Of a stretch of DNA of 64,000 bases, positions 1 through 12,580 are shown piece by piece. Numbering within the stretch: position 1 is the stretch's first letter; every line of letters starts with the position of its first letter. Made by a program: the position numbers and the translations under genes. Under the pieces are notes generated by a model. That model saw only the letters and a list, made by a program, of their open reading frames with translations. It did not search any database and was not told where the DNA came from. The stretch comes from Plasmodiophora brassicae. Taxonomy: Eukaryota; Endomyxa: Phytomyxea; Phytomyxea; Plasmodiophorida. Location: NCBI GenBank assembly GCA_036867785.1, contig CP145410.1:248001-312000 (forward strand), given 5' to 3'.

Positions 1-3000
1 ACATCAACGACAGCGATAACCCGATGTGGGTTTCTGCGTTCGATGACCAGGGTGGAAGCGAGAACGATGATGAGAGCAGGAGCACAGATTCTCTGCGCGA
101 TCGAAACGATGCCCTTGAGCTTCGAATGTGTGAAGGCATTGCAACGCAATCGGGGTTCCCAGATTTCTCCTCCATTCGACACGACTGTTTCATCATGCCT
201 CCCATCACCGCATGCGCATATCTTCAAATCAACAGCGACTTCAGTAATTTCGATACTGGCCGCTGTCGGGTGGACTGTGACATTCCCCGCCTGGCTCTGC
301 ATATTCGAAGCCATCAGTTCAAGGACGTTAAATCCATTGTCAGCTACCGTGCTGCATTGCAGAAACGATTATCTGCGGCAGAAATCTTGCTGCGGTTGCA
401 ATCACGCCGTCCCCAGCGTTCTGTACGGGAGAGGCCTATTGTGTGGTTTCAGTATGCTGTCCTTTCTACTATTGAGTTGATTCGGTCTCGTCGAGGTTCG
501 AGGTATGGTGAGTGTCGTTCCGGCTCTTGGAGCTGGGTAACACAACGAAACATCTGTAATGACCGTCGAGCGTATATGTCTATCTATCAACGGCGCCTAC
601 GTCGGCAAGGCAAGTCTGAATCGGCCAGGCCTCTGATTGATTCTGCAGTTGTTGCCAACGGCACTGATAATGGTTCAAGTGCGGCTGCACGATCTGCAGT
701 CGATAAGATCCTAGGGCACGTATCATCTGCTGTGGATATCATCGAGGATGACGCCGAACTCCAACGGCTCGAAGATCGGCTGCCTACGCCGCTCCTTGTC
801 CTGTTTCGATCTTTGGTGCATGAACATCATGCCGTTGAGCAGACCATCAAGCAGAAACTCGAAGTCCAGAACGCCACTGGCTACTTCTCTTGGTTGTTTA
901 CCAGTAGCCCTGGAGCTGCAGATCTCAGTGACGATCAGAAGCAAGCCATCAGGAAGGAAACCAACTTGATATCCAAAATGAACACTGGGGTAGTGCCGAC
1001 AGACTTCGAGGTACGTCAGCTCAACCTTGGGCGATGTTGGAGTACATCACTGAACGCCGTTCTAGGTGTTCCACTTGAGCTTCGAAACGGATGTTCTCTT
1101 CACTCTCTATCAAGATCGAAACGGGACCGACACCGGCGACCTGCCTTTGGCTTCGGTTGACGTCAACCTCAACGTAAAATTTATTCAGTCCCCGTCCAGT
1201 CTTCAGTGTCACCTATTTAGCAAGAGGTTTCGTGCTTCTGATTTGACGGCTCCTGAACGACAACCGCTTACAATACTGTCACTTCACCCCTCAAACCCGG
1301 ACGTTTCTTATGTCCTTCAGCTGTTTCTGGAATCATGGTCCGATCCTGGGGCACATCTTGACCTATCCCTTTCGCTCAATTTACAAACCACAAGACTCGT
1401 TTGGGATGGTCGGTTCTTCAAACGGGTGATCCGATTCCTGCACGCCAGCCACAATCGATCTGCTCGTCGATTATTTGACGCCGCTTTCTGGCAATGGACA
1501 GAAGCCCAGCAGGCTTTCTTGTTAAGCTCTTTGACCAGGCATCGTCGACGGCATCTATCGGTTTCTCTCGGTGTACTCAGTATTACAATCGTCGAGGATC
1601 ACCCAGATGTGATCGGCATAGCGTGGAGAGGCATTACCATTCGATCGGAACCCGATGGTACTGGCAATGTGACCGACCGCATTGTTGCCGACCTGGACCA
1701 AGTCCAAATCAGTTTACGCTCTTCAAATACGGTCGATGATTGGATTCTCCTGGAGCCGCTCAACGTTCATTGTGTAACCAAGCTTTCTCTACAGCTTTCG
1801 CTTCTGGATGTCGACGCCCGATTCGACCCAATTCATTTGGCATTTGATATCGATCGTTTACTGGCAGCCCTTCACATTTGCCACAGTGCGTTCATAACTG
1901 CCTTTTCGTTCTTACGACCGGACGACGCTGGTGGCAAACCGCCGTCAGGCCCGAATGTTCTTCGTCAGATAACTGCTCCCCTTTTCTCCGTCCTGTCATC
2001 CCCCATAGGCCCAGTAGAGGCACAGAGTGCTGGCCGTTTCGATAGCAAGTCGCATTTTGTCACCAATGTGTCCTTCGTGGCGGACGCCATTTCGGTACAT
2101 AGCCTTGTACTCTTACGTGCTCGGTCTCTTGCCGGAACTATTACTCCAGTTGCGTCCACCGTTTCTTGCAGGACGATCCATATTTACGATTTTGAACACA
2201 GTCGTGGTTGTGATTTCGAGCCAATTCTCTCATGCAGTGAGGAACACCAGCTACTTGCAGTGTCGTCGCGACGATCCGATGACGACGTGGAGGTTACTGT
2301 GGAACTCCACTCCGCTCGGATCCAATGGAGTCCATTCACAGCACAATGCCTTCTTGATGCGTACAGTCGTGTCATCCACAAATATTCAGAGTTGAAAACA
2401 TTACCTTCGCCATCCGCTGTCAATGTGGCACAACCTGGTCATCGTTCTATTTCGAATCGAAAGATGAATGTTGCGTTCACCGATTGCAACCTTACATTCA
2501 ACAAACGGGACCGACATCTCTGTCAGTTTTGTATTGGCGACGGGATGATCAGGTTCAACTCTTCCCCATACTCGGTGACCATGGATTTCCGAAGGTCGAC
2601 GATACGAGACACGTCAACAGCCGCTCTTTTCGCGGTTGGGCACCCTCCTTCAATCGTCACAGCGTCCCTTTTCCACTTTGACATCGACGAAGGTGACCCT
2701 GCTAGGCATTGGATGCATGTTCGTGGAACTATTACAGATTGTCATGTCGTTTTCTTCAATCGGTTCATCCAAGAATTTGTCGACTATTTCAGCAATGGTG
2801 TCGTGGGGATATGGTATGGGTTCAATCCCGATCGGGTGAGTTTTATGTTCTGGGTCTGTTCCAACAATGGTACTCATTTCGAGGTGATGTTTCAGAAAGA
2901 CCTTTGGCCCGACTACAGACCTGTCCTGCATGGTCCGTTTTGTCTCGTGGAGTTGGCATTTCCTGATCTGCGGGTTACCATTCCATCAGCCGATACGCGT

Positions 3001-6000
3001 TCTGAAACGTTTCGCGCCTACGGGATCGAACTCACTGCAGAAAACATGCTGGTCTCAAACCGAGCGTATGCTGGTGACGATGGCTGGCGCTCAGCAGAAT
3101 GGATATTCTCAATTTCTCGAGTTAGTATAACGCACGTTTCAACACGTCCGTTCGATGGGCGCGTCGCTATCACGTTTTCGACCGATTGGACGTCAACTCG
3201 GGTGCCTTGGATGGACATTGATGTTTCATTCTCGTCTATTTGTCTCAGATTGCCCGATAAGGGATCCCTTCGCTTTATAGCGCTCAGCTTCCGAGAGAAT
3301 TTTGGCGAGTCGTGGGTTCAGCCATTGTTGCTGCCTGGGGAAAACGAATCGTCGTGGTACCTTGACGATGTTCTTGCGGACCAAGCGTCCACTATTCGGG
3401 TGGGGTTCTCCACGGATCGTTTCGAGTTCGACTATCATCGGTTCAGCTTAGCATGTGGGAAAGTCGCTGGAACACTCTCGCGAAAAGCAGACTACAGTTT
3501 GATTCTCGGTATCAATTTCTTGGCATCGGAAGCTACGCTGGACGCAGCGCTGCTTTTTGGTAGTCAGGACGATGGCTTCATCTCAACTGAATGGACGATA
3601 AGCGGCGATTTTCTTAGCAATCATCTGCATGTTACAGTCAGCAACGTCGTTGTCGAGGTGTTTCCGACTATTCTTTCATCGTCATTACAGCAACTTGCGC
3701 CGAGGTCCCGACGCTCTGACGACTGGTCTTGGACTCCATACGTGTCCTCACAACTGCCTGTCCGCCCTATTGGCGTCAACAGCCTTCTGAAAACGGCAAA
3801 CGCGAGTCGAGAACAAATCATTTCTGTCGAATTTGTGAGCTCTATGGGGGATGTCCTTTCGCTTCAGATCAATGTGGCTGTTGTCGCTATTGCTGCTGCA
3901 CAGTGTCTGCTAACTAATCGCGAATTTGGTGAACCCCAGTTTGGCCGTGACGCCGATCAACTTCTAGACCAGTGCAACCTGTGGAGGTTCTTTGATCTGC
4001 CGAGTATTCTTCCAATCTTGCAAGGATCGTCAAGTGATTCACTGGTTCGTCTGCTGCGGCGTGCCTCGGAGAACTCAATACCCGATTCCAAGAGGACTGA
4101 CTTCGAGTTCGGCAAAATTACGCTCGATGAACTCTTGAGCTTTGTTGACGACAGATCCGTTGGTTTGATTATATTTCTTCTGCGACATCATTTGGTTATG
4201 GACTGTGCCGCTTCGAAATGCCCATTCCCCTGGCCGATATCCTTTGTCAGTCGTCTAGCTGATCACTGGTCCAAGGGAACATGGCCTCTTCGTTGCTTTT
4301 GTCGACCATCCAACAGCCAAGACCTTGACGACGACCCACTTGCAACTGCCCTTGACTGGTCTCTGTCCACCCGCCGTCTCCAAGACTTTCACGTCCCCTT
4401 GACTACCTCAACCCCTGGATTAGACCTCAGCCTGCCGCATCTTTTCGTCAGTGTCCTTCGCGAGATCCAAACTCGTCATGAGAGTAATCGGAGCTTTCTC
4501 GCGTTAATACCCACAAAGGCAGAAGCGGTGACCAGTCTGACGGATGTTGTCGATTTGGTTTCCTGCAATCAAGTGTCCTCACCTCAAACGTCAGTCCGTG
4601 ATCTTGTCTCTGTAATATTGGTCTGTGCAATGTGTCGATCTAGTCCTATTCTTCCCCTGGGACACGGTCGCGAAATGCATTTCGAGACGGTTCTTCCAGG
4701 TATATCTCGTTTGTCACGACACATTTTCTTCGGCTTGGCATATCTCATCACTGCATGCTGCTCTAGCGGAGAAATCGTTCCGGCCTGCCTGAGGATATGC
4801 GAGTACCTTGAATGGAACGAATCTAGTTGCCACGCTATGTCAGCGTGCTTGGCCCGCCTTTGCCAGCAGATGTCGTCTTCAGATCCTACTTCTGTAACCG
4901 CATTAATGCATGATCTTGGTCCACCGCCGAAAGCTACCGTCGCGAGCAAAGCTTTATCTGCGATCGTTGTCACTGCCAACAGTCTTTGCTTCAACATTTC
5001 TCTTTCGCATGATTCCGATTTCTGCCTCAAGCTCGTCAGCTCGTTCGACTTTTCGCACTCTAAGCTTGACAATGCGGATCCTGTTATTACTCTCGGCATT
5101 GAACGTGTCCAACTGTTAAGGTGTAATAGGGGCAGCACGGGACCATGGATTGGTATATACCAGGTTATCTCTGCGGATACCGGCTCAGATGGTGTTGGGT
5201 GTCCTTTGAAGTTAGAACTTGCGTCCCAGTCATCGGAAGGTCGTCCTGGAATGAATATTAACGCTCGTCTGGGATGGGTATACTTTTACCTGTCTCTAAA
5301 CGATTTGAAACACGCCGGTCAATTGTACGAGGCATTCTGTGCAGAGTTCAACCGGATACCTCGTTCTCGTGCCCCAACAACTCGATCGATTTACAGCATC
5401 GACGCCTCCATGAAGTTAGCATCGTTCAGTTTCTGTAATCCGAACGGGCGCGTCAATGCTGAAGGCGTTCGGGATTCAGTATTCTGCTTCACGACGACGG
5501 TACAGTCAGCGACAATTATCGCCTCCCAAGACAATTCTGTCGCAGTTCAGTGTTCTCCGCTTATTAGTTGCAGTTTCATGCATCCAAAACTCGCGGTACG
5601 CGAGCCAGTGCTTGAACCCGTGAGGCTGGCTCTTTCTTTGACATACCGGCATGTTGAGCGGCTTCCTCCTACTCGTGATCTTAACTCGAGTCGATCTCTC
5701 TCGCCAATGGTTACGGATTTCTCAGTCGGGGCGAAAGGACATTTGTCAAGCACGAAGGATGTTGTTATTCTGGTTACGGATGCGGTTCGGTTGAATATAT
5801 CACCAGAAACTGTGTCCAGTGCCTCTCGAGTTTTCCATTCTGCAAGCTCCTCCCAGCCCTTAGAAGGCAGCCCAAAGAAAGGTTCCGTGTTCATGCTGCA
5901 CAATTTAACTGGGTACGTAATTCCTCATCTATCGCCGCCCCCATGTATTAGCTCAACAACTATTCCAGGTGGACAATTTCGTGGTCAGCAGGAGAAGACT

Positions 6001-9000
6001 CTGGTCAGGTCGACAATGCTGTATGCGTTTCACTGTTCACCCTTGGTAAGGTGATTGTTTGGATGCTTTGCTTTACCCAGACCTTATGATCCTCTTTACA
6101 GGCCCTGATCCATGGGAACCGAGACACGCTCTCTCGTTGTCGTTCGGTGACCGGTGGCGTACAATTAATGATGCGTTTGTTGGCACAATTGGGTCATTTC
6201 TGTTTCCATTGATTCCCCATCCTCCCGTTACTGCGGAAAACGCGTACCGTTTACCGCACGATGGACTGGTTCTTCAAAGCATCATTGAGGATGGGCATAC
6301 CCTTCTCGTCGCTCATTCTTCCATCGGTTATGCAAATTGTTCTACTCGGTGCCTCCGAATCGAAGTCGTCGACTCGTTGGATTCCGGTACTCGTAATTCA
6401 GTGAAGTTCGACCTTGAACCTCGTCAAAGACAGTGGGTCCCACTGTTTGCCTCCGCCTGGGATTCGTTCTCGATTTCAGTCGTGGATCAAGACGGTAATT
6501 CTCGTCGCATTGTTGAGCTGTCCCATTCTGGCCTGCGAAGAGATCTACATAGCGAATATCTCGTTAAGGTGTCCAATTGCAGCTTCCTGTTTATATGTGC
6601 GGCTAGTGGAGGCGAATGGCCCGGAAAGCTGACAATCACTGTCCGCGCTCCTCTGGAGGTTTCCAACTTGCTTGCGTATCCGGTTCAGGTCCGTTTCAAC
6701 CAGAACGTTGACACCATATATTCAGTGATGGATGGGGACCACCGTCAGATCGACTCTGTAGACGTAAGCGCCTCAGCAATTATGTTTTTCTCGATGCCTG
6801 GATTCAGTTGGTCCAATCCGATTGATATCTTCGAAAAGCGCGGTAAACGCTCGAATGCGTTTAGTAGCGAGGTTGTCGCCATTCGGGACGCCATTTCCTC
6901 TCTTCATGTTGTCGTGACGGTTACACGAAATCTTTCCGATGATGCTCTTGATGGTCGGGCATTGTACCACGTCACTCTACATGCACAGCTCTGGCTTGTC
7001 AACAACGTCCCTGGAACAGACCTATTCTTCGGTTCTGCGAAATTTGAATCGCTGCCTGGTCAAGACTGGGGAGAGGTTTGTTTTTTTATCGATGCCGTTT
7101 CCAAGGTTCTCTCTCCTAATTGACGTGTGTGTGTATAGGTTACGGAAATCGTTCTCGAAAACCAAAGGTACGTCTTCAGGTCAGTGCTGCGCGAGATGAC
7201 ATATTTACGCACTGTACTGAAGGTGGTATCCCGGAAAGAAGTGGTCCTCGAAACTACTCCCAGGTGACCGTCCGTCTTGGAGTGACGAAGAAGGCAATCC
7301 ACGGAAAAAGGGGACTATATCGCTTCCTGGTCCAGGATGGTCATGGGTTGATGAAGACTGGCAGATCAGTATTCATGAAGGCACAGATCCGGAGGGCTGG
7401 ATGTATGCGAAATCATTCAAGAGCAGGTTTCGTCCTGAAAATCGCCCCCGGCATCTCGTTCGATGCCGTAAGCATACGCGGACTCGAGCGTTCAATACTC
7501 TCCATCGGTCCTCTGGATCCTCTATTTGTATGTTCTCGGCGCCGAGTAAGAAGACTACGCTAGGCAAACGGCAATCGCAGTCTTGTGTTACTGTCAAAAC
7601 TGCAACGTCGTCTTGGAGTACACCGATGAATCTTCTGCATGGCACCGATACTCGAACAGTGTCGCTTCGAAATCCGCAGGGCGGTACAGTCGTTGATCTT
7701 GGGATCAACATTTCAGCCGCGCACAGCCCGTTCGATAACACGTGGGTCGCGTGCTTTATACCGCGATATATTGTTCACAATTCTTTCGATGCCGACCATG
7801 CTACCGTCTATATTCATCAGTTCTCTTCATATGTTCCCGATAACCTTTGCACTGTCAATCCACGGAGGCAGCAAGCGTTCTTCTTTCGCGAGCCCTCTGA
7901 CCATCTGCGCCGGCGCAAAGGAATTGAAACGCTAATCCGGGTTGGTGTGCGCTTCACTGCCAACCCTGATGATGGCGAAGCCGTGTTCTGGACATCGGAG
8001 TTCGATATCAACACAGTTGGCCTACATGTCGTCCTCGTCAAGAATTCGTACGGCTCGCGACACGTTGTCCAGATTCAAGTCTCCTTGGACCGGGCTTCCG
8101 TGATTCTCTTCATTGGCGAGACCGATACGTCGCGTCCCCGCTACCTTGTCCGGAATGAACTTCCAACCCCGGTCTGCGTGTACCAATCCACGTCGTCGTC
8201 ATGTAGCACGAAATGTAAGCACTACGCCTCTAACACTCGATGTGTACAATGCTGACTCCCTGCCTCTGCAGTTGACATTGCTGGAAAGTCTTCCTGCCAA
8301 GATTTCGCCTGGGATTTCTTATCAGTGCCCGATCGGCTTCTTACTATTACCATGGACGGCGTTTCGAAAGAGGTTGAAATCGATCGACTTGGGACGGTCG
8401 GCAAGATCTCTGCCGATGCGTTTGTCACTGTCTTCGCTGACGGTGTGACCAACGTACTTCTCGTCACGGCCAGCGAACGTCGCGCTCGTCGCCTGGCCCA
8501 AATCTTTGACAACAACGACGACGGAAGCGAATTCAGCGGGAGCAGCGGCTCGCCAGAAGCGTCAGACTGCACATTTCGATTCAATGCTCGTGTTGACGAT
8601 GTGGGCCTGTCGCTGATCGCCAGCGACAGGAGCGAGCTCATGTTTGCCAGTGTCCGGTCGATCGAAATCATTATGGCCGAGCTATCGTCCATCTCCAAAT
8701 TCGACCTCAGCTGTGACAGCATCCAGGTCGACAACCAGTTGTTTGTGGATCGAACCGTGTCACCGCCGTATCACTTCCCGATTGTGCTGCGCAGTCGCTG
8801 CGTCGATGAACAGCCATTCTTCTGGATCCACACCGTTCGATCTTACCATACGCCCCACATGCGTTACTATAAGGTGTTCAGCGTCGCGATGGAGCCATTC
8901 TCGATATTTCTAGAGGAAAGATACATTGTGGACATGCTTTCGTTCGCGTATTCGATTCAGAATGCGCTGGGCATGGACGAGCGGGACCGATTCAAGCCAG

Positions 9001-10512
9001 TTCGAGCTCGGGAATGTCTTGGACAATGGGTCGCAGACGTTGCTGAGGCCGAGCCGTTTAAAGTTGGCGAGCTTCTGTACTTCGAAGTCCTTCGTACTCC
9101 AACGGTCAAGTTTAACCTATCGTTCAAGAAATCGCCACAATCGCTTGTTCATTCATATTTGCGCGACGAAGGACTCTCCATGGGTTTGTCTCAGCTTGCC
9201 GGCGTTCTCCTGACGAATCTCGAGGCCAAACCTATTCGTCGCACTGGTCATGTGTATGCACACCTTTGTGACCGAGCGGGGTCGTTGCGGGCGAAGCTCG
9301 TGGCAGACTACAAAGGATCAATCGTGCTGGAGTTCATTGGATCATTCGGCTACAATGTAGCTGCCCTTGGCGGTGTCGTTCCGATCTGGTCCTGCCTTCG
9401 CGAAGGCGTTCGAGATTTCCGCAAGGAGATTGCCGGCAGTCTGCGCCATGGCAACGTGCGTCGAGGCCTGGCAAGGGGGACGTTCAGCCTAATTGACCAC
9501 ACCGCAAGGGGACTGATGATGCCCGTGGTGGGATTGTCAACAGGCCTGGGAGACGCATTTACAGGTTCGTGCACGTACCACCTCGGTATGGTAGTGAACC
9601 CGTCTGACCCTGTTTCGTGCAGCACTGACGTTCGACCCCGAGTTCGGGTCTCGTCGGGCGGCGGAGGTTGCCAGGAAACCGCAGCACGTTATCGATGGTT
9701 TGCTTCGAGGCGGTCGTAGTGCCGCTATGGGCGTGTTCAATGGCTTCACGGCCATCGTTCGGCAACCTGTTATCGGGTTTCGCCAACGCCATGATGCCAT
9801 CGGGCTTGCGAAAGGCGTCGGGAAAGGCGTTGTCCAAGCAGTTGCTGCGCCTGTTGTCGGTGTGTTCGACGCGATCAACCACATTGGGACTGGGATTGCC
9901 CAGACACCGCGCTACTTGCGCCGGGACTCGTCACTCGAACGCACCGTCGGCCGGATGCGCCTTCCCAGAGCGTTCTACGGGCAGGCGAAGGCCATCCGGC
10001 CATACCTTCTGGTGGATGCCGTCATCGTGGAGGCCTTACGCACGGCTGATCCGCCTATCGATGGGCCACTGTACTACGTGTTGCCTGCCCGCCCCGGACA
10101 GGGCGCCCTTGTTTACGCCATTGTCAATCGTGGCATTGTGGCGGTCAACGCCCCCGTTCACCGGAACCGTCCTCGGTTGCTCTGGTTCCAATCCTGGAGC
10201 AGCATCCGTGTCATCGAGCTGGACCCGCAGACGGACACGATCAAGGTCCACGTCATCACACACAGCGAACGCAATTCCTACCGCCGCCTGTGCCTGGAGG
10301 ATGTTCCATCCGCCTACGAGTCCTTGACGAAAATGCACCGTCGGCACCTGTCCACTCTTCGCGTCCGCAGAATCGCCGCCGGCCAACGCTCGCCCGAGCT
10401 GTCCACATCCACGTCGCAGAACCTCGCTCGCGGCATGAGCGGAAGTACGATCCCGCAATCCGCCGCTGATAGCCTGCCTGTGCCGGAAACCTCTACCCAC
10501 AACGATAACTGA
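1..10512 (+). CDS. VPS13: VPS13-family bridge-like lipid transfer protein, 5' partial
   Basis: VPS13 proteins form a long hydrophobic groove that carries bulk phospholipid between organelle membranes at contact sites. Frame is open from base 3; the chorein start lies outside the window. Exons joined in phase: 1-1010, 1066-5912, 5969-6045, 6102-7075, 7139-7167, 7223-8214, 8272-9564, 9623-10512 (about 3,350 residues). Family marks: an early Trp-rich helical stretch (RPIVWFQYAV, then WSWVT) typical of the VPS13 N-terminal third; a SHR-BD/VAB-type beta region (FIPRYIVHNS near 7755, FAWDFLSVPDR near 8308); and a Gly-rich C-terminal part (GVFNGFTAIVRQPVIGF) matching the VPS13/ATG2 C-terminal helices, followed by a PH-like end. 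Odd points: a DysF-type module encoded at about 7139-7480, and a largely helical stretch at about 3960-4920 breaking the beta-rich groove. A 60-bp stretch at 2836-2895 looks like an additional in-frame intron. The family call is firm; which VPS13 subtype is uncertain. Confidence 0.9.
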
Positions 10513-10883
10513 TATATATTCGCGCTAAAATCATACCGCTCGTTTCACAGCGACGCACTCGTTACTCTGCTGGATTCGCGAAGATCGTGATGCGGCAGTA
10601 CGCGTTGCCCGATCGCGAACGCCGGCGCGTGAGGGGCGGCGCGCGACGAATGTAGGTAGGCTCGTCTGGAGCCCTGCCGGTGCGTTCCAGAAAAGTGTCG
10701 GGGACAGTGCGTGGCGGCGCCTGGCGAGATCCGCGTGTGCCCAATCCTTTTTTGGCGGTGAGTATCGTGGAGGGGCGCAGCCGCCGCCGCCGCCGCCCGG
10801 GCCAGGCCAGTTCTCAAATCGGTCGAGCCGCGGACGTCGCGCGTGGGTGCCACGCACGCACACACGGTTACGGCCGTCACGCC
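10513..10883. other. intergenic: VPS13 3' end and ubiquilin promoter/leader
   Basis: 371 bp between the VPS13 stop and the ubiquilin ATG. The last ~100 bp is very GC-rich with short GCC runs. The frame leading into ubiquilin is open for about 200 bp upstream, but it is low-complexity and lacks family similarity, so I treat it as leader. No other gene seen. Confidence 0.6.
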
Positions 10884-12437
10884 ATGGTGACCATCAACAT
10901 CAAGAGCACGAGCGGGGAAAAATCGCTCGTCCCCGCCGACCTGTCGTCGACGGTCGCCGACTTCAAGGCGGTCGTCGAGGAGAAGACGACGGTGCCCGCC
11001 GCCCAGCAGCGCCTCATCTTCAAAGGCCACGTCCTGCAGGACGCCAGGACGCTCGAAAGCTATTCCATCGAGGACGGGAACACGGTTATCCTCGTCAAAG
11101 CCGCCCGGAAGCCGGACGCATCGTCGGCGCCGTCCGCAGCGGCGCCCGCCGCGGCCGCGTCGCCGGCCGCCGCCCCGGCACCGGCGACTGGTCAGGCGCC
11201 CGCGGCCGCGAACCCGTTCGCCGCCATGCTCGGCGGCGCGGGCGCGTTTGGCGCCGGGCCCGCCGCGCCGTTCGACATGGCGCAGATGCAGCAGCAGCTG
11301 CTGTCGAACCCGGAGATGATGCAGCAGATCATGCAGTCGCCGATGATGCAGTCGCTGATGGACAACCCGGAGCTGATCCAGAGCATGTTCCAGAGCAACC
11401 CGCAGTTCCGGGAGATCATCGACCGGAACCCGGAGCTGGCCCACGTCCTGAACGACCCGGCCATCATCCGCCAGTCGATGCAGATGGCGGCGAACCCGAA
11501 CCTGATGCGCGAGATGATGCGCAACACGGACCGGGCCATGACGAACATCGAGGCGCACCCGGAGGGGTTCAACGCCCTCAGGCGCATGTACGAGAACATC
11601 CAGGAGCCCATGATGGAGGCGGCGACCGACATCGGCCGACCGCAGCAGACGTCGTCGTCAGCAGCAGCCGCGACGACGTCGAACGCGCCGGTGCCGTCGT
11701 CGCCGAGCGCGGCACCGCTGCCGAACCCATGGGCGCAGTCGACGAACAACAACCGGCAGCAGGCGCCTGCGCCGGACCTGAACGCCCTGCTCGGGATGAT
11801 GGGCGGGCAGCCGCCCCAGCAGGCGACGGCACCCGCGCCGGCGTCGTCGGTCGCGAACCCGTTCATGGGCGGCATGTCGCCCGATGTCATGATGCAGATG
11901 ATGCAGAACCCGTTCGTCCAGCAGATGATGCAGCAGATGATGGCGGACCCGGTCCGGCTGCAGGAGATGCTGAGCGCCAACCCGCAGACCAGGCAGATGC
12001 TGGAGTCGAACCCGCAGATGCAGGCGGCGCTGTCGAACCCGGCCGTCCTGCAGGCGATGGCGAACCCGGCCATGATCCAGGGCGTGCTGCAGATGATGAG
12101 CGCCACCCAGCAGCAGCAGCAGCCGTCTGCTGCACAACCATCTGCATCTGGGCCTGCTGCCGCTGCTGCTGCGCCTCCGGTGAACCCGTTCGCGAACCTG
12201 TCCGCGTTGATGGCCGCCCAGCAAGCCATGGGCGGGTTCCCCGGTGCCCAGCAAGCCATGGGCGGGTTCCCTGGAGCCCAGGCGCCGGCGCCCTCGCTCC
12301 AGCCGGAGATCCTGTACCGCCAGCAACTGTCCCAGCTGAGCGACATGGGGTTCCCGGACCCGGCCGCCAACCTGAGAGCCTTGGTGGCCACCGGCGGCAA
12401 CGTCCAGGCCGCCATTGAGCGATTGCTCCAGGGTTAG
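10884..12437 (+). CDS. DSK2: ubiquilin / Dsk2-type UBL-STI1-UBA shuttle protein
   Basis: Ubiquilins carry ubiquitinated clients to the proteasome and chaperone membrane proteins in the cytosol. Single exon, 517 residues. The start was chosen at 10884 because the ubiquitin-like domain begins there (MVTINIKSTSGEKS) in a good ATG context (gccatgg). Order: UBL about residues 1-75 (with QQRLIFKGHVLQD, the ubiquitin-fold strand 3-4 region); Ala/Pro linker; STI1-type Met/Gln/Asn-Pro-rich repeats about 130-240 and 330-400 (repeated NP and MMQ motifs); a Gln/Ala/Gly-rich low-complexity stretch; C-terminal UBA about 475-517 (LSDMGFPDPAANLRAL, then AIERLLQG). It contains a 30-bp tandem duplication and is strongly GC-ending. 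Length and order match animal and fungal ubiquilins. Confidence 0.96.
   Translation: MVTINIKSTSGEKSLVPADLSSTVADFKAVVEEKTTVPAAQQRLIFKGHVLQDARTLESYSIEDGNTVILVKAARKPDASSAPSAAAPAAAASPAAAPAPATGQAPAAANPFAAMLGGAGAFGAGPAAPFDMAQMQQQLLSNPEMMQQIMQSPMMQSLMDNPELIQSMFQSNPQFREIIDRNPELAHVLNDPAIIRQSMQMAANPNLMREMMRNTDRAMTNIEAHPEGFNALRRMYENIQEPMMEAATDIGRPQQTSSSAAAATTSNAPVPSSPSAAPLPNPWAQSTNNNRQQAPAPDLNALLGMMGGQPPQQATAPAPASSVANPFMGGMSPDVMMQMMQNPFVQQMMQQMMADPVRLQEMLSANPQTRQMLESNPQMQAALSNPAVLQAMANPAMIQGVLQMMSATQQQQQPSAAQPSASGPAAAAAAPPVNPFANLSALMAAQQAMGGFPGAQQAMGGFPGAQAPAPSLQPEILYRQQLSQLSDMGFPDPAANLRALVATGGNVQAAIERLLQG
12216..12275 (+). repeat. 30-bp tandem duplication inside the ubiquilin linker
   Basis: Two near-identical 30-bp units (12216-12245 and 12246-12275) each encode the ten residues AQQAMGGFPG. 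They differ only at the last few bases. The repeat is in frame and lengthens the linker before the UBA domain. Confidence 0.9.
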
Positions 12438-12502
12438 ACCAACGGTGCACCCTCCTGCCCCCCTAAGCGCATACGACCTGCCGTCATGCCGAACCTACGT
12501 CG

Positions 12503-12525
12503 TCTCTCTCTCTCTCTCTCTCTCT
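12503..12525. repeat. (TC)n microsatellite
   Basis: Uninterrupted TC dinucleotide run of about 23 bp in the 3' region between the convergent ubiquilin (+) and coiled-coil (-) genes. Confidence 0.95.
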
Positions 12526-12580
12526 GCGATATAAACAACAACTGGCAGTCCTTCACATGGTGGGGGGCAACGTCCCCGCC

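Noticed and set aside
24-480. Separate small gene at the left edge
   Set aside because: The frame from base 3 continues into recognised VPS13 sequence and joins exon 2 in phase at 1010/1066, so it belongs to VPS13.
4756-4870. Possible UBA domain in VPS13, as in VPS13D
   Set aside because: Helical and of similar length, but it lacks the Met-Gly-Phe/Tyr loop and the spacing of hydrophobics expected of a UBA.
10847-12418. Long frames overlapping ubiquilin (plus frame 10847-12418, minus frames 10545-11558 and 11192-12415)
   Set aside because: Shadows of the ubiquilin gene: biased composition, no motif, and ubiquilin itself is unambiguous.
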